64,000 nt of DNA from Candidatus Nitrohelix vancouverensis (GTDB lineage: Bacteria; Nitrospinota; Nitrospinia; Nitrospinales; VA-1). Each line of letters opens with the position of its first letter. Within the stretch, counting starts at the first letter, position 1. The position numbers and the translations under genes are program-made. Shown here in pieces: positions 17,350 to 25,278 of this stretch. Below the pieces are notes generated by a model. The model was not told where the DNA came from, searched no databases, and saw only the letters and a program-made list of their open reading frames with translations. The stretch is taken from assembly GCA_015698305.1 (NCBI GenBank), contig CP048620.1:2378001-2442000 (forward strand). The letters run 5' to 3'.

Positions 17350-18069
17350 ATGACTCTAACGGATCGAACCTCCCTGTTCGCTCAACAAATCGAATCCATG
17401 TTCGGGGCGATCGCTCCGCGCTATGATTTTTTGAATCGATTGTTGAGTTGCGGTCAGGATATCTATTGGCGGCGCAAGGCGGTGGATTTACTGGAGCCCG
17501 AGGACGACGCTTGTTATCTCGATTTGGCGACGGGAACCGCAGACCTTGCTTTGGAGATCAAGGTGCGCAGAAAGAGCCGGGCGCGGGTGATCGGCGCTGA
17601 CTTTTGCCATCCGATGCTTCAACTGGGACAGGTCAAGGCGCGCAAGGAGTCGGTCGATATCGCTTTAGTGGGCGCCAGCGGAGACGCGTTGCCCTTTGCA
17701 GACGCTTCATTTTCGGGCGTGGCGATTGCGTTTGGAATTCGTAATTTTGCCGAACCGGAAAAGGGTTTGTCGGAAATATTGAGAGTTCTTAAAGACCGGG
17801 GGAAACTCGTTGTGCTCGAATTTTCTTTGCCAGATCATCCTTTTTTGAAGTGGGCCTATCAGTTTTATTTTGTCCGGGTCCTGCCTCTCATTGGTCGATT
17901 GATTTCACGTCATGGCGCGGCTTACTCTTACCTTCCCGAATCGGTTTTACGTTTTCCTCAGCGCGGCCGTTTTGTTGAGATGATGGAGGCCCAGGGATTT
18001 CGCGAGGTGGCTTTCAGGAATTTGACCTTTGGCATCGTGTCGCTTTACTGGGGGCGCAAGCATGTTTGA
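17350..18069 (+). CDS. ubiE: demethylmenaquinone/ubiquinone methyltransferase
   Basis: This 239-residue SAM-dependent methyltransferase has the UbiE/MenG signatures: MFGAIAPRYDFLNRLLSCGQD near the N-terminus, LDLATGTADLA as SAM motif I, and AFGIRNF with LKDRGKLVVLEFS. It methylates the quinone ring in menaquinone or ubiquinone synthesis. Which quinone is used cannot be told from this gene. It ends 8 bases inside the HtrA-like protease gene, so the two are probably coupled. Confidence 0.9.
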   Translation: MTLTDRTSLFAQQIESMFGAIAPRYDFLNRLLSCGQDIYWRRKAVDLLEPEDDACYLDLATGTADLALEIKVRRKSRARVIGADFCHPMLQLGQVKARKESVDIALVGASGDALPFADASFSGVAIAFGIRNFAEPEKGLSEILRVLKDRGKLVVLEFSLPDHPFLKWAYQFYFVRVLPLIGRLISRHGAAYSYLPESVLRFPQRGRFVEMMEAQGFREVAFRNLTFGIVSLYWGRKHV

Positions 18070-19237
18070 TAACCGCAATCTCTATGGGCCGGGCAGCGCC
18101 CTGCTCCTCATAGCGCTGGTTGTATCGATCTCCTTGCAGAACGCTTCTTTCTTTGAAGAAGAGGAAACAACGATTAAAAAAGTTTCCGTCCGTGAAAGTC
18201 CTTTTGCGGATCGCCCCGAATTCAAAAATCTTTTGGAATTGCAAAATGCTTTTGTTCGCAACGCCAAGCGCGTCAAGCCGGTTGTGGTGAGCATCAACAG
18301 CGTGGAAGAGCAATTGGAAAATTCTTCCTGGCATGCGCCCTCTTTGCAGGATGTTCCCTGGTACTACCGTTTCATGGATTGGGCCAAGAAGAAAGTGGCG
18401 CGCAAGAAATACGCGCTGGATCATTTGGGATCGGGAATCCTGCTGGATTCAGACGGTCATATCTTGACGAATCATCATGTGGTTGAAGATGGCGAGCGCC
18501 TGCTGGTGAAGTTGATGGACGGCAGGAATTTGTATGCGGATCTTGTTGGCGTGGACCCCAAAACCGATCTCGCCGTCATCAAAATCTCATCGTTCCGAAG
18601 TTTCCCGGTCGGTACATTTGGCGATTCCAAAAAGGTTGAGGTGGGCGAATGGGTGATGGCGATCGGCAATCCCTACGGCCTTGAAGGAACGGTGACGGTG
18701 GGCGTGGTCAGCGGAAAGAGTCGCTATGACGTTGGCATCACCACCTATGAAAATTTCATCCAGACCGACGCTTCCATCAATCCCGGCAACAGCGGCGGTC
18801 CTTTGGTGAATCTGGACGGGGAGATTATCGGCATCAACACGGCGGTCGCGGAGTTGGGTTCTGGTGTGGGCTTTGCCATTCCAATTAAAATGGCGCTGGA
18901 AGTCAGTCGCCAGTTGATTGACCACGGTAATGTCGAGCGCGGCTGGCTGGGCGTTGGCATTCAGTCGTTGACGCCGGAGTTGGCGCAATCCTTCGATTTG
19001 CCCCAGGGCGCGTCTGGCGTACTGGTGAACAGCGTTCAGGAGAAGACACCGGCTGAAAGCGGTGGCATTCTACGCGGCGACATCATCTTCCAGTTCGACG
19101 GCGGCAAGGTTCCCAATTCAAAAATGTTTCAGCAGATGGTCGCCGATACTGAGATCGGAAAAAAAGTTGAAGTCACTATTTTTCGAAACGGAGAAGAAAA
19201 ACGATTGTGGATCAAAATCGGCAAGCTCTTCTCTTGA
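18062..19237 (+). CDS. HtrA/DegP-type serine protease with PDZ domain
   Basis: The 391-residue protein has an N-terminal membrane anchor or uncleaved signal (about 11-26), a trypsin-like domain with catalytic His139 (TNHHVV), Asp169 (KTDLAVI) and Ser244 (GNSGGP), and one C-terminal PDZ domain (about 285-385). This is the DegS/HtrA layout for periplasmic protein quality control. The ATG at 18062 is chosen over an upstream in-frame start because the anchor follows it immediately and it overlaps the ubiE stop by 8 bases. Confidence 0.88.
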   Translation: MFDNRNLYGPGSALLLIALVVSISLQNASFFEEEETTIKKVSVRESPFADRPEFKNLLELQNAFVRNAKRVKPVVVSINSVEEQLENSSWHAPSLQDVPWYYRFMDWAKKKVARKKYALDHLGSGILLDSDGHILTNHHVVEDGERLLVKLMDGRNLYADLVGVDPKTDLAVIKISSFRSFPVGTFGDSKKVEVGEWVMAIGNPYGLEGTVTVGVVSGKSRYDVGITTYENFIQTDASINPGNSGGPLVNLDGEIIGINTAVAELGSGVGFAIPIKMALEVSRQLIDHGNVERGWLGVGIQSLTPELAQSFDLPQGASGVLVNSVQEKTPAESGGILRGDIIFQFDGGKVPNSKMFQQMVADTEIGKKVEVTIFRNGEEKRLWIKIGKLFS

Positions 19238-19270
19238 GCATTACGTTTTATATTTAGCGTTAGCCCTGCC

Positions 19271-19477
19271 CTATTTCACTTCAAAGCCGACTTCAGTGAT
19301 CGCGCTCCGGACGGTCTCCATTTCGACCTTGTCTTCCTCAAAATCAAAACTGACATTTCCCTGTTCCAGGCTCACCTGAACATTGTGAACGCCTGAGAGT
19401 TTGCTCAAGGCCTTGGTGACTGTTTCCACGCAATGACCACAGGTCATTCCATCGACGTCGATGATTTGCATTTGCAT
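19271..19477 (-). CDS. heavy-metal-associated (HMA) domain protein, CopZ-like
   Basis: The 68-residue protein is one ferredoxin-like HMA domain with the metal-binding motif GMTCGHC (Cys13 and Cys16), as in copper chaperones. No P-type ATPase is in the window, so its target is unknown. It is convergent with the protease gene. Confidence 0.85.
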   Translation of the reverse strand: MQMQIIDVDGMTCGHCVETVTKALSKLSGVHNVQVSLEQGNVSFDFEEDKVEMETVRSAITEVGFEVK

Positions 19478-19855
19478 GACGGAACCCTTCCTTAGTTTTT
19501 CTATTTAGAGATGAATTTGAAAGCCAATTGAAGTTTCGACTTTTTGGAACTGCAATGTATGTTTGAAGCCCTTCGGACACTATTGGATTCAAGGTAATTT
19601 TAAAATCAATTATTTCAATCAGTTACAAATTAAATGGGCTTGCTTTCACTGAGAGGACCTGAAGCGGATCTTTATATTCAAAATATCAGACATTTAATTT
19701 ATGTGAAAACCGTTAAATAACTCAAGAATATTAATTAAAAGCCGAAAAATCATATATGGAATGGCTGGAGGGCTGGTTCCATGAATCCGTAAAATTAATA
19801 AAAATGACAGTTGTAAACGACGACCCATCGTTCCATTTCAAGGAGGAAATGGCTA
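19478..19855. other. 378-bp AT-rich intergenic region before the flgM leader
   Basis: The first 240 bases show no ORF or structure that can be supported. A sigma-28-like promoter (19722-19748) and a strong ribosome site AGGAGG (19841-19846) lie in the second half and are listed with the flgM genes. Confidence 0.6.
19722..19748 (+). promoter_or_regulatory. sigma-28 (FliA)-like promoter upstream of flgM
   Basis: TCAAGAAT-N11-GCCGAAAA matches the flagellar sigma-28 consensus TAAAGTTT-N11-GCCGATAA in 5 of 8 and 7 of 8 positions with the exact 11-base spacing. FlgM, encoded downstream, is the anti-sigma-28 factor and in well-studied flagellar systems is partly transcribed by sigma-28 itself. The match and the context support each other; transcription start is unproven. 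Confidence 0.55.
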
Positions 19856-20005
19856 ATGACGAATCGAATTGTAAGGAATCCTGGACGTATTCAATCCAAT
19901 TTAGGTAAGCAACAACTGCGACCTGTTGTGGCGGATTGGAGAAGTGCGACTTTGTATCAAGGGAGTCAATGCAGTTCATGGAACCTTTCTAGGAGGACAG
20001 CATGA
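19856..20005 (+). CDS. 49-residue ORF coupled to flgM (leader or small protein)
   Basis: ATG at 19856 has an ideal ribosome site, AGGAGG at 19841-19846 with 9-base spacing. The ORF encodes a basic peptide starting MTNRIVRNPGRIQ and ends in an ATGA overlap with the flgM start at 20002. No family is recognised. A shorter ORF (ATG 19849, 19 codons) in another frame could also use the same ribosome site at a spacing of only 2 bases, which is less likely. It may be a real small protein or a leader that couples flgM translation. Confidence 0.45.
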   Translation: MTNRIVRNPGRIQSNLGKQQLRPVVADWRSATLYQGSQCSSWNLSRRTA

Positions 20006-20307
20006 ATGAGTTGAACCCAGCATCTAAAATTATCCGTCGTCAAGCAATCAATAAAGCGAGCCCGGTGGCGAAATCAGCGAAAACGGTTTCCAGCAAAGGG
20101 GAGTCGGAGGATCGCGTTACGCTTTCAGTCGCCTCAAAAGTTCAGGCCTCGAAAAAGTCTGCGCCAACAAGCGGCGAGCTACGTATGGACCTGGTGAACA
20201 AATTCAAGAGCGTTCTGGAAAAAGGTTCCTATGACGTGAAAGCGGATGAGATTGCGGACAAGATGGTGCAGAAAATCAGGGAACAAAAAAACCAGGTGAT
20301 ATTCTAA
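20002..20307 (+). CDS. flgM: anti-sigma-28 factor FlgM
   Basis: The 101-residue protein shows the FlgM C-terminal sigma-binding pattern: DRVTLS, then MDLVNKFKSVLEKGSYDVKADEIADKMV. The N-terminal half is polar and likely unstructured, as in FlgM. It holds the flagellar sigma factor inactive until hook completion, when it is exported. AGGAGG lies 5 bases before its ATG. No other flagellar gene is in the window, so flgM stands apart from the main flagellar loci. Confidence 0.75.
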   Translation: MNELNPASKIIRRQAINKASPVAKSAKTVSSKGESEDRVTLSVASKVQASKKSAPTSGELRMDLVNKFKSVLEKGSYDVKADEIADKMVQKIREQKNQVIF

Positions 20308-20358
20308 AAGAGTTGCTTTCAAAGAAGGTATCTCTAGGCATCAACTCCGGTCGACTAT

Positions 20359-20886
20359 TTATTGCCCCGCTTTCACGATTGTGAGGTGGGGGAAATTGTC
20401 GCCTTCCTTTAATTTTTCTTCCCAGCGTTTCCCAAGTTTGTTCGATCTCAAATCGACGCTTTCCAACAGCGGCATGAGATCGCTTTCGGCGAGCGCCAAA
20501 GCCCCAACGCGGGTGATCTGATTATTCCTCACATCCAGCTTCTTTAAATTGGCGAATTGCGGCGATTGCGCGATGGCCTGCAAACCCACGTCTCCAATAA
20601 AATTCTGACGCAAATCAATACTTTCAAGCTCCTCAAGGTAAGGATAGCGGCTGAGGTAGATAGCCTCGACAGCGGTGATCTCCATATTCGCCATTTTCAA
20701 AGATTTGTTGTTCATGCCGATTCTGGATTGAATGAATTTCTCGAACAGGGTGATGCTACGCGTCCGTTCTTTTTTGAATTTGGCGTCGATGGCAGTGTTG
20801 ATCTTGTTCAGATCCCCCTTCGTCGTGTAGAACATATCGAGAACGATTTCTTTGACCATTTCATCTTTATCCATCTTTGGCGACAT
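20359..20886 (-). CDS. leucine-rich-repeat protein, 175 aa
   Basis: After an N-terminal helical region, residues about 75-160 form ribonuclease-inhibitor-type repeats such as ELESIDLRQNFIGDVGLQAIA and LKKLDVRNNQITRVGALALA. There is no signal peptide. A longer LRR protein with the same repeat type is at 42250-43443. Such proteins usually bind other proteins; partner unknown. Confidence 0.7.
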   Translation of the reverse strand: MSPKMDKDEMVKEIVLDMFYTTKGDLNKINTAIDAKFKKERTRSITLFEKFIQSRIGMNNKSLKMANMEITAVEAIYLSRYPYLEELESIDLRQNFIGDVGLQAIAQSPQFANLKKLDVRNNQITRVGALALAESDLMPLLESVDLRSNKLGKRWEEKLKEGDNFPHLTIVKAGQ

Positions 20887-21095
20887 GGCGGATTCTTTCT
20901 TTAAATGGTTATAGTTCTTTCATTCTAGGCCGGGCGGTCAAATTGTCAAGTTGCATTGAGGGCTGGAATTATAGGGGGGAATCCTGCGTTCCTGGCAAAG
21001 GTCCATTGACAGGAATATGCTTCTGCGGATTTCAAACGTATAAGGCTGGGGCGCAAACTGAAGGTCTGGCTTTCTGTAATGAGATGTAGCTGGAT

Positions 21096-21713
21096 TCATC
21101 CCTTCTTCAGCGAGCTACCGGAGGCGCTGTCCCATGTGATGGTGTTGGGGCTGGATACATGCGTCGCTTCTGCAGACCACTGATCGAAGGTGGCGTTGAT
21201 TTTTGTGATGCGCACGCAGGCGTCCATGCCATGAGAGCCGGCGGTGTGAGAATGAATTTTCTGAAGATTTTTGATGTAAGTCCCCTGCTCTGACTTGTAA
21301 CGATCCTGCGCTTCCGCGATATTCGCCAGCGCGTTTTCCGCCGCCGTGTCATACGCGAAAATTGTTTTCTTGATGTGAGCGAAATCCACTCCATAATTGA
21401 TATAGCCCCAGATGCACAAGGGAATCACCGCCAGAGACCAGAGCGAACGTTTGACCATCGCTTTGTCGATGAAAATCCCGGCAAAAATTAAAACGATGCT
21501 TGCGATCGCCGCATAGAGGGAACCTTGTTCGTAATAATTGAGGGGGATGAATTTTTCGCCGCATTCGACGCTTTCCGCCTGAATCAGATGGGGAATCGAG
21601 TCAACGAGTCCCGAGGCGAGCAAGGCTTGCGCAGGTTCTGGCAATATGAACAGGGAGGCGCTGATAAGGGCCAGCCCAATTTGCTGGCGCATGCATTTAG
21701 AAGTATGTTTCAT
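21096..21713 (-). CDS. membrane protein with pilin-like C-terminal domain
   Basis: The 205-residue protein has a signal-like hydrophobic N-terminus (about 11-30, EPAQALL), two further membrane segments (about 66-83 and 90-107), then an extracytoplasmic region. Its ENALANIAEAQDRYKSEQGTY stretch and following beta segment resemble the globular part of type IV pilin-like proteins. No pilus genes are nearby. Its start overlaps the upstream zinc-ribbon gene by 4 bases. Function unknown. Confidence 0.6.
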   Translation of the reverse strand: MKHTSKCMRQQIGLALISASLFILPEPAQALLASGLVDSIPHLIQAESVECGEKFIPLNYYEQGSLYAAIASIVLIFAGIFIDKAMVKRSLWSLAVIPLCIWGYINYGVDFAHIKKTIFAYDTAAENALANIAEAQDRYKSEQGTYIKNLQKIHSHTAGSHGMDACVRITKINATFDQWSAEATHVSSPNTITWDSASGSSLKKG

Positions 21714-21946
21714 TCTCTATCCGGTGCGTTGGAGTGAAGATTATCGCCGTCTCTCCGTTTTTTATTTTTAATTTTTACCGGTTCTTTATACCAGTCAAAT
21801 TCAGGACTGCCTTCGCGGATGAAGCGGAAGCGATTATTATCGATGCATTTGGGGCAGGGAAATATATAAATGTTTCCCACCGCTCCGCCGAGGGAGTGTT
21901 TGATCAGGTGCTTGCATTGTTCACATTCGTAGACGAACAGCGTCAT
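21710..21946 (-). CDS. small zinc-ribbon protein, 78 aa
   Basis: Two CxxC knuckles, CEQC near residue 8 and CPKC near residue 31, separated by about 20 residues, give an FmdB-like zinc ribbon, followed by a basic tail. It overlaps the pilin-like membrane protein gene by ATGA and is probably co-translated with it. Function unknown. Confidence 0.6.
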   Translation of the reverse strand: MTLFVYECEQCKHLIKHSLGGAVGNIYIFPCPKCIDNNRFRFIREGSPEFDWYKEPVKIKNKKRRDGDNLHSNAPDRE

Positions 21947-22160
21947 ACAGTATCAGAAAAATTATATGAAAAAGTGAGTCGGTTCTACTTGATTATTCTT
22001 CCCTCAAAACCTAAACTTTAGGTTTTTACCAAATATGGCATTGAAAAGCTATCATCTATTTTATATTTCCGTCTAACAGTTTACTGGCTTAAGGTCCTGA
22101 AGACTATGGAATTAATAAAAAAATGGATTCATCTTTCAATTTATTTTATGGAGCGAGCCT

Positions 22161-22583
22161 ATGAGCGATTCACCCCGATTTACGGACAATGGCGACGGAA
22201 CCATAACGGACAATAATTCAGGTCTTGTCTGGTGCAGTCAGGACTCGTGGCATCTGGCGCACGACTGGCTTGATTTTCAGGAGTCGCTGGCGTTTGTCGA
22301 TGAGATGAATAAAAAAGATTTGATGGGATTTCACGATTGGCGTATCGCGGAACGCGAGGAAATCGAAGCCTTGTACGTTCCCGAGTCGATCAATCTGGCC
22401 CGCTCAAAAGAAGAAATTCATATCGACCCCTTGTTTGCTCCTCAGGGCGGCAACGGTTCCTGGTGCCTGCCTTTCGACCAGCGCGCGGCTTTTTACTTCT
22501 CATACGCCAGCGGCATATCGCAGTTCTTTGATCAGGATTTTTCTCAGGGCTACGTTCGTCTGGTGCGTTTGTGCGGAGATTAA
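22161..22583 (+). CDS. DUF1566 (Lcl C-terminal) domain protein
   Basis: The 140-residue protein starts with a FTDNGDGTITDNNSGLVW segment typical of DUF1566 N-termini, followed by GFHDWRIAEREEIEAL and a terminal YVRLVR motif. It is a paralogue of the gene at 2454-2876 but more complete. No signal peptide. It meets nadC-linked genes tail to tail, overlapping the neighbour by 4 bases. Confidence 0.75.
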   Translation: MSDSPRFTDNGDGTITDNNSGLVWCSQDSWHLAHDWLDFQESLAFVDEMNKKDLMGFHDWRIAEREEIEALYVPESINLARSKEEIHIDPLFAPQGGNGSWCLPFDQRAAFYFSYASGISQFFDQDFSQGYVRLVRLCGD

Positions 22584-23005
22584 TTGTCGTTCTGTTTTTT
22601 GGCTTCAGTGTGACAAGACACTGGAGGAGGCATTTCTTTCAGGGGCTTCACATCCATGAGGATCGTGACGCCCTTTTCATCCTGCGAGATGGAGGCAATT
22701 TGATAGCGGTCGTTGTCGACGGGACTGCGGTCTCCCAGATAAAGCGCGGCGCAAGCGGTCAGGGCTTCCCAGTCGAGATAAAGTAAAAAGCGTTCTTCTT
22801 CGTCTTCGGTATCGAATTGCGCAAACAGCGCATCGAGACTCAGCGCGCCAATGGCTTCAATGGATTGGCCGATGCAATATTTCTTGAAGGGACCGCCTCC
22901 GCCTACGGTTTTGTCGCAGGACAGTTTCGCAAAAATATAATCGACGAGGCGTTCGTCATAGTCAAGCGTCACAGACATGCTGGCGGTGGTATCGCTACAG
23001 GGCAT
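22580..23005 (-). CDS. hypothetical protein downstream of nadC, 141 aa
   Basis: No family is recognised. The protein is soluble and acidic, with a cysteine- and glycine-rich segment (CDKTVGGGGPFKKYC). Its start overlaps the end of nadC by 11 bases, so it is coupled to it. A second possible start is Met10. Expression with nadC may point to a cofactor-related or unrelated role; no function is proposed. Confidence 0.55.
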   Translation of the reverse strand: MPCSDTTASMSVTLDYDERLVDYIFAKLSCDKTVGGGGPFKKYCIGQSIEAIGALSLDALFAQFDTEDEEERFLLYLDWEALTACAALYLGDRSPVDNDRYQIASISQDEKGVTILMDVKPLKEMPPPVSCHTEAKKQNDN

Positions 23006-23861
23006 GAGAGCCTTCTTCCCAGATAAAATTCATACTGATGTCAATGGAGGGGGCCGAGTGGGTGATGCGTCCGACCGAAATGCTATCGACCCCTGTTGAG
23101 GCAATTTCATGAAGGTTTTCCAGCCTGACGTTTCCTGAGGCTTCCGTCCTGGCCTTGCCGTCGATTATTTTTAGCGCTTCTTGTATCGTTTCGATAGACA
23201 TGTTGTCGAGCATGATGATCTCCGCTTTTGCCTGCACCGCTTCTTGAACCTCTTGCAAGTTGGAGGTTTCAACTTCGACCGGGAAACCGGGCGCCAAATT
23301 GTCGCGCGCTTTTGACACGGCCTGCGCAATGCTTCCGACGGCCTTGATGTGATTGTCTTTGATCAAAACCGCATCGTAGAGCCCAAAACGATGATTGCTC
23401 CCACCGCCGCAAGCGACGGCGTATTTCTGAAATGTTCGCAAGCCCGGCCAGGTTTTTCTCGTGTCGAGCAGAGTCGCCGGTTTGGCCCGCTCTGCGTAGG
23501 CGCGCGTCAGGGTGGCGATGCCGCTTAAATGTTGCAGAACATTCAGGGCCGTTCTTTCGCCTTCCAGCAAGGCTCTCGCCTGCCCTCTCATGCGAAACAA
23601 CAGATCACCTTCATTGTATTCCTGCCCGTCATTGGCGGCAAACTCAATTTGCACTTCGGGATCCAGTTTCTTAAAGACAGCTTGAAAAAAATCCCGCCCG
23701 CAAAGCGTGAGATGTTCCTTTGCGGTGGTTTCCGCTATCAGAATTTTCCCCTCGGGGATCAAGTTGCGTGTGGTAATATCTCCTGTGCCGACATCCTCTT
23801 GCAGGGCCAGATTCAGTAAATTCTGAATTTGTTCTTCGCTTGGGCGGTGCATGTTACGCAA
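22995..23861 (-). CDS. nadC: nicotinate-nucleotide pyrophosphorylase (carboxylating)
   Basis: The 288-residue enzyme converts quinolinate and PRPP to nicotinate mononucleotide in NAD synthesis. It shows EDVGTGDIT near residue 21, LDTRKTWPGLR, KYAVACGGGSNHR and LIKDNH, all hallmark NadC segments. nadA and nadB are not in the window. Confidence 0.95.
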   Translation of the reverse strand: MRNMHRPSEEQIQNLLNLALQEDVGTGDITTRNLIPEGKILIAETTAKEHLTLCGRDFFQAVFKKLDPEVQIEFAANDGQEYNEGDLLFRMRGQARALLEGERTALNVLQHLSGIATLTRAYAERAKPATLLDTRKTWPGLRTFQKYAVACGGGSNHRFGLYDAVLIKDNHIKAVGSIAQAVSKARDNLAPGFPVEVETSNLQEVQEAVQAKAEIIMLDNMSIETIQEALKIIDGKARTEASGNVRLENLHEIASTGVDSISVGRITHSAPSIDISMNFIWEEGSHAL

Positions 23862-23960
23862 TCCTTTGATACGAATTATTTATTAATTGGCTCATAATAA
23901 TTCATTTTGATTTTTTTATCCGCTCAAATTTCCCGGCTCTGAAGCCGGTTGGATGATTCC

Positions 23961-25214
23961 ATGCAATTACCACAGAGATTACAACTTGAAGAAGTGACTG
24001 CGGAGGACATGAACGACCGGTTCAGTCACAGCGCCTGGGAGGCCTCTGGACGTTACAGGATGCTGGACCCTGATACGGGTCGGGTTTGGGGATTTATCGT
24101 TGTGGATCAGTCGCTGAGAGGTCCTGGCCTTGGAGGAATTCGCATCGCCCCCGATCTGACACTGGGGGAAGTGATGCGCCTTGCGCATGTGATGACTCTG
24201 AAAAACAGCGCCGCTAATTTACCGCTTGGCGGAGGCAAATCGGGAATCATCGCGGATGCTGAAATTCTGCGTAGCGAGCCGGCGATGAAAAAAGAACTGA
24301 TTGCAAAATTTGCCGAAGCGGCCTTTGAGGTTTCGGATTATATTCCTGCTCCTGATATGGGAACGGATGAGCAGGACATTCAGCTGATTTACGATCTTTA
24401 CTCAACAAAACTTGGCGCGAGAAACCATCGTCGAGGCGGCGCGGGTCGTCCTCCCGAGCTAGGCGGCGTGCCGATAGACGATTGGGGCTTGACGGCGCAC
24501 GGTCTGTTTGCCGCGGCTGAGACGCTTGAGTCCTTGGATGAAGATTTGAAGCTGGAGCATTGCGATGTGGTTGTGCAAGGTTATGGCAATGTCGGTTCCC
24601 GGATTGCGGAGAAGCTGGCGGCGCGCGGAGCTCGCATTGTAGGCGCGTCGGACATTCATGCGGCGCTTTGGAATGCGCAGGGACTGGACCTTGATGCATT
24701 GCGCACGGCGCGTCGCAATCCCTGGGGGCTTGATACCTATTCCGGCAAGGTTGATAAGAAATGGGGGCCGGATCGTTTGCATTGGCTGTTGGAGGCCCCG
24801 TGTCATTTCTTGATTCCTGCGGCCCGCCCGAACGCTATCACGGCGCGTAATGCGGACCGAATTCAGTGTCGCTATGTTTTACAGGGGGCTAATGTTCCCA
24901 GCAGTAAAGTGACGGAGTATTATCTTCAGAAGAAACGCGGTATTGTGTCTTTGTGCGATTTCATCGTCAATGCGGGCGGTGTGATCGGTTGCGCGGCGGA
25001 ACTGGAATACACTTCCGATGCGGCCTACCGAGAGCGGGTCGATGCGCGCGGCTTTCGAAATTATCTGGAAGATCGCATCTACGAGACGGTGCGGAATAAT
25101 ACAAGGTCCATCATGGCGATGACGCTGGAAAATGAGGATTTGATATTTCGCGACGCGGCGGAAATCCTCGCTCACGAACGCCTGAATGTCAAAGAGAAGG
25201 AAATCTGGATCTAG
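23961..25214 (+). CDS. Glu/Leu/Phe/Val-type dehydrogenase
   Basis: This NAD(P)-dependent amino-acid dehydrogenase has the N-terminal dimerisation domain with RGPGLGGIR, the catalytic-lysine motif PLGGGKSGI and APDMGT, and a Rossmann domain with VVQGYGNVGSRIA. It interconverts an amino acid (glutamate or a branched-chain type) and its 2-oxo acid with ammonia. The ATG at 23961 gives 417 residues; a TTG at 23949 would add four. It shares a bidirectional terminator with the convergent lysine aminotransferase gene. Confidence 0.87.
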   Translation: MQLPQRLQLEEVTAEDMNDRFSHSAWEASGRYRMLDPDTGRVWGFIVVDQSLRGPGLGGIRIAPDLTLGEVMRLAHVMTLKNSAANLPLGGGKSGIIADAEILRSEPAMKKELIAKFAEAAFEVSDYIPAPDMGTDEQDIQLIYDLYSTKLGARNHRRGGAGRPPELGGVPIDDWGLTAHGLFAAAETLESLDEDLKLEHCDVVVQGYGNVGSRIAEKLAARGARIVGASDIHAALWNAQGLDLDALRTARRNPWGLDTYSGKVDKKWGPDRLHWLLEAPCHFLIPAARPNAITARNADRIQCRYVLQGANVPSSKVTEYYLQKKRGIVSLCDFIVNAGGVIGCAAELEYTSDAAYRERVDARGFRNYLEDRIYETVRNNTRSIMAMTLENEDLIFRDAAEILAHERLNVKEKEIWI

Positions 25215-25239
25215 CGATTCATTGTTCTCGAGATGCAGA

Positions 25240-25271
25240 AAGCCCCCTGTTCTATTGTGAACAGGGGGCTT
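25240..25271. terminator. bidirectional Rho-independent terminator
   Basis: A perfect 13-bp stem, AAGCCCCCTGTTC with GAACAGGGGGCTT, encloses the loop TATTGT. It lies between the stops of two convergent genes and is flanked by short T-runs on both strands, so it can end transcripts from either side. Confidence 0.88.
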
Positions 25272-25278
25272 CAGTTAT

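Noticed and set aside
19731-19979. 82-codon minus-strand frame upstream of flgM
   Set aside because: It overlaps the sigma-28-like promoter and the strong plus-strand ribosome site, and the protein has no recognisable pattern.
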